64,000 nt of DNA. It comes from Mimachlamys varia (lineage: Eukaryota > Mollusca > Bivalvia > Pectinida > Pectinidae). Positions within the stretch are counted from its first letter, which is position 1. The number at the start of each line of letters is the position of its first letter. Below are positions 1 through 12,605 of this stretch, piece after piece. The translations under genes and the position numbers were made by a program. Location of the stretch: the NCBI GenBank assembly GCA_947623455.1, contig OX392528.1, positions 56,562,322 to 56,626,321 of the forward strand, given 5' to 3'. Under the pieces are notes generated by a model, which worked only from the letters and a program-made list of their open reading frames with translations, did not search any database and was not told where the DNA came from.

Positions 1-2439
1 AAGTGACGTCGTATCTGGTGATAGGTGAAATTGCTGCTGATAAAATCCTTCATTTGTTTTTTGCACCTTTTGGATATAATTTACCAGCTGTAAACGTCGT
101 ATCGGACAACTATCTATTAGCCTTTGTTTGTCATATGTTATCGTTGATAATTGACCATCATTTTGGACATTGGAACACCGAGTGCGGCTGACCTCTCAGT
201 TTTTCCTGTGATATCCTTGTTTTAAACAAGTAACAAAATAGTTCTTAGTACGTTTAAACCAATCACCCTGCTTGATCTTACAACACCCAGAGCTACGTTG
301 TAATATATCCATCACGTGAACAATATTTGATATCTACTAAGACATTATTATATGAATCTCGTTTACTCGTATAGCACATAAATAAAATAAATCGGACGGA
401 CTTGACCTATTCTGCGACATATTATGGGTACATGTTGCAGATTTGTTGAAGACTAATACGTTTTGTTTGTTTATGGGTGTGTATCCGGATGACTGGGGGT
501 AGAACCTGGCAGTCGACATAAGCACTTGTGATTCCAACATATCATAGATTGTTTTGCAATATATTACTCATTTACATATCTATTTTCTTTATCATTCTTA
601 TCTATGAATCCTTAAAAAAATCTACATATATATCCGAAATGTTGTATTATATTCAATACCTTCTTTATTATAAGTTTTACAAGATCGATACTCTCTGTGT
701 CATTTCTATACTCTTATGCCTTATACTTATATAAAATATGGAGAGGTTCCGAAACAATTTTTATTTGTCACGTATTCAGCCTAATTGTTTATACAATGTA
801 TTACTTGAGATTTATTCCAAATGTAAAACCTATATTGTACTATATTTCTTGTCTATGAGATTCTAAACTTTACCCTGGAGAAGTTTTGAAGCTTAAATTT
901 GATTTATTTTACCCCCAACCCCCTTTTTGTATACTTTTGAGTTGTTCCGAATACCCTGGCCAACTATCCATATTCCTTTGCACCGTTAAGGCAGCTGTTT
1001 GTTAATAGTATGGATCCTTACTGTAGTAAGACCAAACTGACAATTTTAATTGATTTATGTCAATTTAAAAATATTTTTTTTAATTATAAGTTCTGGTCGG
1101 GCACTAGGTACTACATGTAGTTCACAAGACGGCCTCATCTTTTAAAGAGATTTCGGATTGCAATTGTATATATTTATTTCGGATGATTTGTTCAAATGTG
1201 TATGTAGTTATCAAAGAATATCCGAACAAATGTAAGTGGTTATTTGATAAGTACAACCAAAGGAGATCCGAACGTCAGTGTTATTAGATTTGTGACAACA
1301 GACAAAGCAGACTAGATATATTTGTATATTTGAGATTACAGGTGTATTTGACGAGTGGATATTGAACCCTGTTACCTAACCCTATCTCCAGGGTCTTGAC
1401 AAAAGGTTTTTATATGAATAAAATTATTTGTCCATACAATATTGATGTTGTTTTTCCTCTATAGGTATGCTAGTTATGCGTGGTTATGTATATTTTGCTT
1501 AATTCAATTATTCCTAAATTAAAACACACATTAACGGAAACACTCGTATTTCTCAAGCATAACATAAAAAATGATTGTAAACAGCACTTTTCGACATGTT
1601 ACTATATGGAAACTAGCTACAAGCCGGTATGGAAAATAGCGATTTCGGCTTTATATTACTGTATGGTTTCTTCGATTGTTAAAACAGAAAGGAGTTGCAA
1701 TATCAATATGAACAGAATTGTGAACATCTCCTACAAAGAAAACGCATACGAAATTTGTGACCGTGAAACGTCATTAAAATCAAGAGACCACACACATAAT
1801 TTGTAGGGGGAAAAAACAACAACATTCGACGTAAAATAGTTCTCCTCTCTATACACTCCGAATATGGCATACATTCTTATACGTTTGATTTTTCGAAATT
1901 TCGAAATCAATTTAAACAAACAACGGCAAAACCGAGAGCTTGAAAACAATAAAAGTAGTATTCGAATAATATCACTTCCGCGCTTCTCGGAAATCCAATT
2001 CCGATCCAAAAATAACATTTAAATTGTTTAGAAGGTATGCTGAGTCCAAGTTCAGTAGAATAATATATCTGTACTGATATTGACCAGCGACTACAAATGA
2101 CCCATATTCGAACAATCTTTATGACGTGTCAATTGCATGTGTATCATAGCGAACGGTCATTTTCATTATATTAAATTAATTGTATGTGTAATTCACACGT
2201 ACCTGTACATATATATCCGCAAGGTTTCGAAACCCCTGTAATATTAATCGGAGCTGACATATTGTCATATGATGATCATACAGCAAATTGCAAATAATCG
2301 ACCAAAACAAACAAGTTATGATACAGGAGCCGTGGATTAAGACCCATGATTGTTTACATTTGCGACATCAATTTAACATGAAATGGCTTTGGATGATTCC
2401 TTAAACGTTCTTTATTCATTTTCGTCTGGGGATTGTTCA
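1..2439. other. No gene recognised; AT-rich sequence
   Basis: Only short ORFs occur here, the longest about 108 codons at 1480-1806, with no recognisable domain, splice signals or database-like motif. No tandem repeat or SINE was seen. Confidence 0.5.
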
Positions 2440-2760
2440 ATTTGTTCCAGTAGGAATGCCAATAGTTTGCCGAAAAATCTTCCCTCCAAACTCAACAAAG
2501 ATCTTGTCAACCAGGAATTCAATCATTCTAGCTACATCACCTTCAGTATATTTCATCTTAGCTTTTGAGATTTGTTTCACAAATGATGTGCCAAGATAGC
2601 ACACAACCATACATGTATATTTGTAATGAGGTCTCGAAGACGTTCTTTTATTTTGATATATGTATCATGGTAGTGTGCAGGATTGAAAAGTCAAATGTGT
2701 TGATAAATGTATCATTTTTTAAAAAGGGGTTGCTCAAGATTGATCTGAAGATCTTCCGAG
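2440..2760 (-). pseudogene. Retroelement reverse transcriptase relic (motif A to motif B)
   Basis: Read on the minus strand, 2760 to 2440 gives NTFDFSILHTTM (RT motif A, compare FDFSTLYTT), then YLGTSFVKQISKAKMKYTE, then a clean stretch MIEFLVDKIFVEFGGKIF and GIPTGTN (motif B). It stops just after GTN, where the family continues into CAPLLADLF. There are frameshifts between blocks. It belongs to the same family as the relics at 11.5, 21, 34.8 and 42 kb. I think this is Penelope-like or a close relative, but the clade is uncertain. Confidence 0.75.
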
Positions 2761-5700
2761 GTTTTTTCAATATCCAGTCCTGTTAATGCCACTGTATGAG
2801 CACACAGTGTCACAATAAGACTGAAGCTCTGATGAAGTTTTGATCATGGCGTGGTTTAGCAATTAGAAAAAAACAAGCGGTAAATCGTTGCTTTTTTTTT
2901 CATTTTTATCCCATTGTCCTTCATTTGTCGGTCCATAGATATCTTGAAATTCACATTTCATTTGATGGACGGAGTCTCGCAATGCTAAGGAGTTTTCATG
3001 AAAAGCTCCCGTAGCTTTATGTTTGGGATGATATTCAGATTACCGGCCGATTACTTTGTGCCCAGCTTGACTGTATCAATAAGAAGATGAACGTGGACAT
3101 TCTGAAGGAGCGAGTCATTCTTAGGACATCTATTTTCAATTGTTACAGTGTTTGCTTGTTAAACGGATCACCAGATGTATGCAGTTATTCTATTTGTTAA
3201 TATTCAGTTGAACTACTAGTAAAGTGTAGCAGTCACATAACATGTGACTGAATATTAAAAAAATAAGTCGAAGTAACGCCAAGTAAAACTACAAACGAAA
3301 TCATTCAATTAGTTTCAGATATTAGTTCAAAAAATGTTTATCGAATTGCTATGATAAATATATTTGATTTTCAAATAATGTTTATGACAAGTTTCGTTTA
3401 TTTGTGATAATATTGGAAAACTTTATCAATAAACATATTTATATCAATGGTATTCTTAACGTTTTAAGATGAACGTAACACACGTAATGTAACAGAATTT
3501 GATAACATATACATGATGACACAATCATGAATTACGTCGTATTATACAATATTGGTGATGCTATTTGCCAAATGAACATTGAAATCCTGAACGTACATTG
3601 ACAGAATCATTAAAGGTTAAAAATGGTGTTAAATAGTGATTAAGCTACATATAAAATGTTATCATCTTTTGAAGAACTGAGCACTACCTTGATGTATACA
3701 AATTCTAAATTTCGATCACTGCATAATATTTGATAAACCAATTGTTTTGGAGATATTTTCTTGCACTAGAAAGATCTGGACGTTTACGTACCGGAACAAA
3801 CCTACAAGAAGAAATTCCATGCGCAATGTTAACTCGGTACATGTACCGATTTCATTGTTCCGGTGACTACGTCTGGGTGGCAAGTCTGGTATGTCTCCCG
3901 TTACTGTTCACGGAAACAGAGTAATCATCGGCGTCGTATAATTTTGATATTTGTTGCAAGAAAGATGCAACATGCTGACATGTTGATATATGTTCCAAAA
4001 AACCTGCCTAGTATTTACATATACTCTGGGGAGCGGAAACTTCCATCGCTTTGTGTTATGTCTGCGATACCTATCATAGTTATCTTCCGAGACCTTTTAC
4101 ATCCCATGCTCCTCCAGTTTGTTGCAGTTTGTTGCAGTTTCCCTCCTGGTACACAATGCATGTGCGTGCAATTAATTGATTTACATGAAGTGTCAGTAAG
4201 GAATCATAGCCGGCCCTACCACTGTGTGTATATGAACTTATCCTTTGTTTATCTTGTAATATTTCGTGGCAGTGGTTACCTGTATGTTACGGCTGCTGGA
4301 TTCTCCATGTGATAAATCTATCATCATTTTTCGCGTGTTGAAACAACTACAGCTACGTACATATTTACAAGTCTATATTAAGCGGACAGTTTGGTACACT
4401 TTAAATAATTCTTCGACCTTGATAAAAACTTTACATTTGCAATTCAAGGTCATATGAAGCAAATATAAAATATCATCTTTTGGTTGTATATTACTGTGAA
4501 ACCTCACTCAAAATCACCTCAGAACTAAGACCAACTCGTTTTTAAGACCCCTTTATTTCAGTCACGAACATTTCTTCTATATATCTTCGTATTTTAAGCT
4601 TCGTTATTAAGATCGTCTCGCTATCAAGACTAGTTTTGAAGAGTCCCAATTACAAGTTTCATCTCACTACTTAGACAACTGACCAAACACAAGGTCACCT
4701 GGTATGTATTCCACTGTGTACATCTGTCAAATGTTAGATCAGTAAGCTGTTTTGCTTTCAAATTGGCTAATCAGTTACAAGTACTGTATGTTTAACATTA
4801 TAAAGCCGATACATAAATTCATGGACAATGAAAACATATAAAAAACCGGATTTCAGAGAAATCTGTCGGTGTGGTCACCCTCGGCGACTTCAAGATAAAT
4901 ACTGTTTCCAAACAGAAACATATCATTTGTATCTTTTACATGCATAAAGTATGTAACAATAAACCTTGTTTGGTCATAATTTCAAAAATGTGAACGCATT
5001 CACAATCAAGAACTTTGTTTCAGACGAATCAGTTTAACAATGCCTTTTCCTTGCAGGTAAGACATTAACTCATTGTAAGATAAAATAATTATGGCATGAT
5101 TTTCTACCTATTAAAAACAGGAGTTTGGTGAAGACAGTTAAATTGAAGTTAAATTGTTGAGAAAGAAAAAAAGGAACGGCTCGGTTTTAAATGTTGTTAT
5201 AACGAGTTTCGAATGTGGTTTTAAAAACATCCATACAGTATATGCGTCATTGCGCTAAAATACATATTTCTTTATTAACTCGGGCAGTTGATGTGAGAAA
5301 TGTGAACAAGCAAAAGCACTAATAAAAAAAGCAACTATCTGTAAAAAATGAAATTGCGAAAATAATAGTTAATTACAGAAATAAGTCAGATGCACTTGAT
5401 CATTAATAAAGATAATGATTATAAAACGTGAGTATTCCGGAGCTATTAACAGTGTCAAAGGTGTGACGTGGGTTAAGACAGACTTGTGAGGAAATCATCA
5501 AAGAAACAACACTTTTTTATTGCCACATAATTCTATGACATATTCCTCTCTCGTTTCACTTTCCCGTTGGGGTTATGGATTGGTCATAGTCCACTTAATA
5601 CTGTGCCGGGTATTTCTCTATGAGAAGGTGGGGTTATATTTTCGACGATAGGTCATACTGCACTCGGCGCACTGACGGAGTCAGTACAGTACAGGTAATT

Positions 5701-6284
5701 ATTCGATCATCTTACTCCAAAGTCTGACGTATAACAGGTAACGAGTGCTGCTTTGAGATGAAAGAGATGTAGAAACATGTTAGTTGTTGATGCCTGATAG
5801 GACCGTGCTGACCCTTGAGCATACACAACCTTACTTCTGAATAAAAGCTAACACGTGTTTCATATGTTTTCGTTTACATGTGATTTTTAGAGATATATTA
5901 CTTTCATTACATGCTTTGAGCTCAGGAGTTCTACCAAAATTATACGCCATTTACATGTGTTTTCATTTAAAAGTGGTTTAGTTGCATGAAACTGTTACAT
6001 ATTACTCAAAATAGAGAAGCACTGCATAAAATGTTCAAAGGAAGCATTTACATGGAAACTCGTGAAAAAAGTACAGGGAGAAATAGACCACGTGTTCTGG
6101 AGCGTGAGCGTTTTCTTTTCATTGGCAACACCCGCGATGTAAATCTAGGTCAAATGTGAGTTAATTCCCTTCGTATTCTTACACCTGTGTAGAGATGGTA
6201 TCGAACCCGTGTTATTCTGTAATGATATGTACAGTTCATAGGAATATATTTTAATTGCTTCTCTACACCGATATGCTGTTCTCT
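2761..6284. other. No gene recognised
   Basis: This is AT-rich sequence. The longest ORF (3863-4312, 149 codons) has a cysteine- and tyrosine-rich, unstructured composition with no known domain, and is probably noncoding. A short direct duplication of GTTTGTTGCA lies near 4118-4138. Confidence 0.4.
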
Positions 6285-7376
6285 TTAAAGCTGACAATGC
6301 AAGTTAGAAAGCTTTCTTGTTGATATTTAAAAAAAACGGCCAAATAAAAATTTTAGAAATCTTCTGAGATGCCCCCTTAGAGGTTACTAAGGAATGGCAG
6401 ACATTTTAGTTTTTGCCTTGCTTGGTAACGATAGTCGGCTTCCTTGGGTATAAAAGGCACCCAGGCCGTCAAACCGGTTCTCATTGTTGTGATGAAACCG
6501 CACGGCGACACTTCTATTTCTATAGACCTATATAGCTAGCCAACACATACTTTCTGATTTTTTTACGATATTTTCGATCAGTATCTGAAGAACATTGACA
6601 TTGATATTGAAGGTGTTATTATAACGATATTATACAATATGGGCAAAATTAAAAAAAACATTTGATTACACCAAAATTCGTGCGAAAAAAAACAAGTACA
6701 TGAATGACAACTGATAACCCTACCTTAGTATTCAATTGGAACATGTCCGTTATAGTAATCAGTTCCTGTGTGATGAACATTGCTATGACATCCATTTATT
6801 TCCAAGTTCCCCTCACTCGCATGTGTCCGTGCACGTGTTTTACATAATCAAGACTATGCTCGCGTGTTATAGGTAGTATTAGGAGCGAGTACATATTCTG
6901 TTCGGAACGTTTCGCTCTGCTTCCGAATGTAAAATCAACATGTCGATGTCCATTGCGTATACATAGGTGAAGGGACATTTAGGGTGTTTTCAGTTTTATT
7001 TTTTTTTTTTTTCATTTTGCTTTGGCACACGATTTATGAAGGTGGCTGAGAGATTGACCATCTTCATGTAACTTCAACTTCAAGGTAAGTGTGTGTTTGT
7101 CATTCCAGTTTTGTAACTCCAGTGTCACCTGTTGTGGCTGCAGGTGTGTTGCACTTTGCACGGCCAGTATTCATGTAAAAACCGGTTTGACAGGCTGGGT
7201 GCCTTTTATACCCAGGGAGGCCGAACTCTCGTTTCCAAGCAAGGCAAAAACTAAAATGTCTGTCTCTCCTTAGTAACCTGTTAGGGGGCATGTCAGAAGC
7301 TTTCTGAAATATGGCTTTGCCGTATTTTTTTTTAATCTCAACAAAAAAGCTTTTTAACTTGCATTGTCAGCTTTAA
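6285..7376. mobile_element. 1.09-kb nonautonomous DNA transposon with about 205-bp terminal inverted repeats
   Basis: The left end TTAAAGCTGACAATGCAAGT (6285) reappears inverted at the right end (to 7376). The inverted similarity continues about 205 bp inward, through ATGCCCCCT, GACATTTTAGTTTTTGCC and GGGTATAAAAGGCACCC, to CAAACCGG. The interior, about 680 bp, holds no transposase, only short ORFs. CT flanks both ends, which could be a 2-bp target duplication. It is MITE-like, mobilised in trans if active; the superfamily is not identified. Confidence 0.85.
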
Positions 7377-8237
7377 CTATTGAATTAGAAACGAGCATAC
7401 CAAAATGTCCCGTGAATCATTTATACTTCCATCAATCATTATAATTCTGTGTAATTTAACATTGTTCATTATTTTAAAAGATACAAATTGTTATGACTTT
7501 CTTGTACATTAATAAGTTCTGGAGATCGGATACTTTTCTAGTCTAGAAAAACCAATGCCGAAAAAAATCAGTTCAAAACAAGTCGCTGCCTAACGTGTAC
7601 CACGCCCCCCCCCCCCCCCCTCCCTCCAAGACACGTGTACGCAATGCTATCTGTCGCTCCAATAGTAGATATTGGTGTTCAATCGTTTGGTCCGCGTTAT
7701 CACCAACGAGATTTGAATGTCAGAAAAACCCATTTATGTACTTGACTTGTTGCTTACGATGTCAAACTGAACACATAGACGTGATTCATATGTCGTACTA
7801 CTAGCGATTATGCGCATACTAATAAACAAAACTGAACGAAAAATCATCCTAAGCATTTTGGCCTACAACAAGCAAATAAATATTCGACCGCTGGTAAGTA
7901 AATGGCTCCCGATAGTTTTTATTACGGATCTACTCGAACTATAAACAATATAGAAGAATCAAAAAGGCATCAACAATGCAGTTCATCCTAATCCAATTCG
8001 TCAAATTACACATATATGGGAAATATTTACATTTGAATACCATTGACATTTACATATATTTCACAGGCAAAACATACCAGCTCCCTTATTCATCAATAAT
8101 CAAGCTTACATGTAAATGATCTCAAACTATTAACGTTTTTTAAACTGATATGAAATTATACGGTACGAATGTATTTTTTGCTTTTAAAATCCATAAATTA
8201 AAGAAGTGTTACGCACCGGAGGATTCTGCTTCTGTAT
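7377..8237. other. No gene recognised; contains a poly-C tract
   Basis: A run of about 18 C lies at 7603-7620. The rest is AT-rich without a recognisable element. Confidence 0.5.
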
Positions 8238-8365
8238 TAGTTTAGAAAGTTTCGATTCCCACCTTTTGACCCCCAACATCACTGACGAGTCCCTGGAGGA
8301 CGAAGCAGCTGTATGATGCAGTGTCGTTTTTTTTCGGCATACTGCATCTACACTAATGCATTACA
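8238..8365 (+). mobile_element. Hammerhead-bearing repeat (copy 1; retrozyme or Penelope-type fragment)
   Basis: This stretch aligns with 56925-57045: a shared TTTAGAAA..TTTGACC block, the hammerhead, then poly-T and TTTCGGCATACTG(C/T)ATCTA. Being present twice in one window shows an interspersed family. Metazoan retrozymes and Penelope-like elements are known to carry this kind of ribozyme. Confidence 0.6.
8277..8318 (+). ncRNA. Type-I hammerhead ribozyme motif, slightly degraded
   Basis: Stem I is CATCA (8277-8281) pairing with TGATG (8314-8318). The core CTGACGA is at 8282-8288. Stem II GTCC/GGAC (8289-8292, 8298-8301) closes a 5-nt loop. GAAG follows at 8302-8305 (consensus GAAA). A two-pair helix III with loop AGCT leads to the cleavage triplet GTA (8311-8313). 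The A-to-G change at 15.1 leaves a G.U wobble and may lower activity. Confidence 0.6.
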
Positions 8366-11300
8366 TTTGTACTCAATTTAAAAGGTGTAGCCGTGTGCGA
8401 TTTGTCATCTTTCTTGTTCCGGTCATTAATAACACAGATCATATCGTGCCAATATTTGGTGCCAAATCGAAGTGATTGCAATACCGAATCTATATTAATG
8501 TTAAAAACTAAGTTTCGTTTCGCTTGATTAAAGAAAGTTGCAAGAAAATTGATTTGAACAAACATCTGAATCAACTGAACACGTTTTGCGTAAAACATAG
8601 GTATCAAATAGAAAACAACATTCCGCTTTACTTTGTCAACCAGATCGATAATTCAAAGCGCTACATGTATTTTTTCAACAGAAATAATGATAATTTTGAA
8701 CAAAGCGAAGCAACAAATATATTGGCACATTGTGTCCGAGAGCAAAACAAAATATAGGGATAGGGAGACTTGAACACGAACTGTTGATAAACAGTTTGGA
8801 ATGAACAAACACACATGTTTGTAAATAGTAAATAAACCTAAGTAAACGAAATACATATAATTTACGACTGGTAGAAAACATTTACATGTTCCCTAACGTT
8901 GAATCTTGATTTGACTAGAATACTTTATTATATGTCTGCGTCAAGTGTATGTTGGTTAGCAAAGAATGCATTAAACAAAAGTATTTGTGATAATATTTTG
9001 ACGTTCAATGGTGTGTAACATACATTGACTTGTCTACATATTCAACAATGTCAATACATGTATGTACATGTAGGTGCGTTAATGTAAAATACACTCCAGT
9101 GAATTTCCAAAGTATGACAGCCTCAATGTCCGGAAAAACATAGAGCAAACTTGCAAACTAATAATCTTAATGGCTGTTAACTAAATCAATGTCAACGTTA
9201 AAACAAAAACAGAATTAACTTTTTACATATACCTATCAGCTCTATCCCTATCGAGATTTGTTGAGACAGGTTACGCATTGTTTCAAAGGAATCGGCTGGC
9301 TGAAAATAGACCATTATAATGGGTGCCTCGGAACAGATCCATCAAACAATAATAATAGGGCTACCAACTGCCGCTCATTTACCATGGAGCTGTTTCCCCT
9401 CTCCTAAGATATAGTCACAAATTGTCTTTGTTTTTGTCAATCAATCATGTTATTTCACCACGTGAAAAATGTTGCTATTAGGTGCCTATCTACAACCAAG
9501 GGTTAAGAGCTTGACATTGTGACGAGATTGCCAATTTGGTTTGACCTTGTACTAAGAAAAGGATAGAAATGCTGATTGATGTTGAATTAACGACACCATA
9601 TCTTATGTAGGTTATGGATTGCCAATGTCGAAATTATTGAAACGCGTTGAGCATCACATTTTTACCTGTCAGCGATGCTAATTGTCAAAGTACTGGAGTG
9701 TGTACAGTTTGTTAGGCATCAAATAATTGTAAATCCCCTCCCACAATTAGATACCTCGAGCCAACAAGATTGATTAACATCAATATGATAACTTGTTTCA
9801 TAATTGTTGTAAACTAAATAAAGCTTGTTTTTTTAATCCCAGAAATATGTCGACTGCAGGATTCTCAACTGACCGCAGGAAAAAACATGAGCAAATTTTA
9901 CTATGTTTATTTATATTGATGATCAAATAGTTTTATAAGTTTTGAACTGTTTAATTGAAACACGTTCTTGGCCTAATAGAGTAATTCCGTTGACCACGTA
10001 ACCCAGTTCATTAGAGTGACATGACAACAATCCGAGATCCACCATTCCAATCCTTCTCTAGGCATATTTATATTTAGGCATAGTTTCGATTCTGAAATTA
10101 GTTATCAACCATGGTACATAGTTACACTGTTGGCTGTGGAAACGTAGAGCATCGAACGGCTGCCGATATCTGCATACACCATGGACCTATATGGTGTGGC
10201 TACTCTTAAATGAAGCTAAATCAGAATGCATTTATACATTGTACTAGTGATTTAGTTATATTCTTACTCATTTCACTCCTAGGAAATAGCCTGTCTAATT
10301 GAATTTGAGATTATCCATATTTTGCGTTATGAAAGCTAAACTATGTCGTTTCGTTAGATTTTTACAATTCGGATATTTTGTTGATTAAATGGAAATATCA
10401 GTGAGGAATAGAAATGAGTATAATTAGTGTGTAAATGTAGATATAGAACATACATAGGGCACGCAAGTTTGATGAACCAGGCCAAAAGACACTGGCAAAC
10501 ATCCCGAACAATTGTGGGGTCAGCATACATACGTGGTGACTCGTGGAGGCGAAATGTTTCTACGGAAGCCTGGACGTTCGTTGACAGGTACGTAAGTCGG
10601 AGTATTACAACGTGGTCGACAAACCGTAATGTCATACATGATTGGCTAAGCACAAACTTAAGTCTGTTGTTTCGTGATTTCGGGGCCTGTTCTATCACAG
10701 CAAGCAGCTGTCCAGTCACAACTGCCGCAAATATGGCTCAAAGCAAACATCGTCATTTCATTCAAAGAAACTAAAGGCATAGAACAAATAACTTTGGCTT
10801 AATTTCTGTATGTTTTTTATAAAGAGCATTTGTTTCTGAAGCCATCCATACTAATAAATAAACCGCAAGCTTAATCGGAATTCCATAACTACTCTAGAAC
10901 GTTGATTTTATATAAGGATATATTCAGCTTCTTGGCAAGTGAAACATTTTAAAGTAAGTGCAACGATGATTCCACAGAAGTGGATGCCTCGCCTGTGTGA
11001 TCAACAGATGAAATATTGTTGTGCCGCACATTGACTTTTTAGATAAGAGATACTACTAATGTATTTATTTTGAATTAGGGCCCTAACATCCCTATAGTGA
11101 TCGTTTTGTTCATTCATCCATGCGTTTCTGCGTCCATCTAAAACACATTCGTTTCCGTACATAACTGTGTAACATGTCAAAGAAGAAGGATGAAAATGTG
11201 CATAATTGTTAACCAAATTGTCCAATTTTACATCTTATTACAACATTTTGGTATATGTTAATGTAACAAGCTTACAGTTAGTGTTGCATGCAACACTCGT

Positions 11301-11534
11301 CATTTGCCGCAAATTGAATTGAACTTTCTAAGCAGCAAAGAAAGATGTTTTATGAGGCTGAGCGTGAAATGAGGATATGATGATGAAAACCCTAAGTCAG
11401 CGACAGTGAAATTAATTGGATTTTGTTTCACTTGGTATGCAAGTATCAGAAATTAGGGCAAATCCATTAAAATATTTACCTAGCTCGAGTTCTCCAAAAT
11501 AAATATATTCTCTCTTTTCTTTCTTTCCAATAAA
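8366..11534. other. No gene recognised
   Basis: AT-rich sequence. At 10354-10774 both strands carry ORFs of about 115-121 codons over a less AT-rich segment, but neither translation resembles a known family and one must be a shadow. Otherwise nothing supportable is seen. Confidence 0.4.
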
Positions 11535-11885
11535 GGCGGACGACGATACAAATATATGGTAGTGAGCTATCCTGGAGCATGCTTTGTGAAAAACACGACA
11601 AAAGCTAAGAGGAAATATACTGAAAAAGATATAGTAAGGATGATTGAATTCCTGGTCGACAATATTTTTGTTGAGTTCAGAGGAAAGATTTTCCAGTAGA
11701 CTGTTGACAAACTGACCCAACTCTTAGTTGACTTGTTTTGTTGTCAGACCAGGCTGAAGTTGTGGAAGCGCTAATCAGGACAGGTAACAGAAACCTTGCC
11801 AAATCGTTTTATTTCACTTTCAGATATATCGACCATGTGTTGTCAATAAACAACAAGAAATAATGGAAAAGATAAGATCCCAAGT
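11535..11885 (+). pseudogene. Retroelement reverse transcriptase relic (before motif B through motif C)
   Basis: Plus-strand blocks read RYKYMVVSYPGACFVKN, then KRKYTEKDIVRMIEFLVDN and IFVEFRGKIFQ followed by a stop, then after frameshifts LIRTGNRNLAKSFYFTFRYI and DHVLSINNKK. The catalytic YIDD box has become YIDH (near 11822-11835). Frameshifts, stops and the lost Asp make it dead. It aligns with the minus-strand relic at 2440-2760 over the MIEFLVD region. Confidence 0.75.
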
Positions 11886-11984
11886 TTAGTCGCCTTCTAT
11901 GATCATGCAATGGGGGCAGCAGATGCAGTCTTACGCCCCACCTGTAGGGCAGTATCCAAAGGAGATCTTAATGTAAGGGATAGA

Positions 11985-12605
11985 GGACAGGCTATTGAAC
12001 TGGCTTTGTATTATAACATGCTGTGGCTAGTGGTGTCGCTATCCACAGAAAGTCTATAATGTCATCTATGTTGAAAGGTATGTCCAATAGGGTCGAGTCT
12101 GTCCGAAGTCCTACTGTCGGTACGTCAATGTTAGTATCGTCGATTGTCGAGATTGAAACAAAGTAATGATTAAGGATGTTTGCTTTGATATCATCTGCCA
12201 TTTCGAATTTGCCCGTTTTATTTCTAAAAGGGAGGAATGCAGTTTAAAGTATTTAAAGATTAAATTAATCTGCAGACAATCTTCAAAAAAATTCTAGGGT
12301 TCGAATGAGAAAATTGATCTAAAATACCATTAATATCCGCATAAAAAAGTTCGTCGTGATTTCTTTGTTTCCGAAATATAATGAAGTTATTTGGAGAACG
12401 GTTAGATTGAAACAGGTGTAATAGTCTGTCACTTTCTCTGATTTCTCATCGTAAAGTAGAATTAAACCATGGTCTGTCATTAGGTGGAATCGTCACTACT
12501 TTTGTTGGTATACACTCCTTAGCTAGGTTAAAATAAATAAGAGAATACCGAAGCGTTAACAAATCCACGTGAATGGATGACTTTATGCTGTATTCATGGT
12601 CTTGT
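11985..12605 (-). pseudogene. Non-LTR (LINE) ORF2 relic, endonuclease-RT linker region
   Basis: Minus strand, from 12605 down: NLAKECIPTKVVTIPPNDRP followed by WFNSTLR, then FIIFRKQRNHDELF and YADINGILDQFSHSNPRIF, PPFRNKTGKFEMADDIKANI, LNHYFVSISTIDDTN and PFNIDDIIDFL. The PWFN block, the FKKQRN block and the KANILNDYF-type block are typical of the segment just before the RT domain in CR1/jockey/L2-like LINEs. At least one stop and frame changes break it. 11890-11985 continues degraded. Confidence 0.75.

Noticed and set aside
3863..4312. 149-codon ORF as a gene
   Set aside because: No domain, odd composition, no splice or promoter signals, and no repeat of the frame elsewhere.
10354..10774. 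Opposed ORFs of 121 and 115 codons
   Set aside because: They overlap on opposite strands, neither translation is recognisable, and nothing decides between them.
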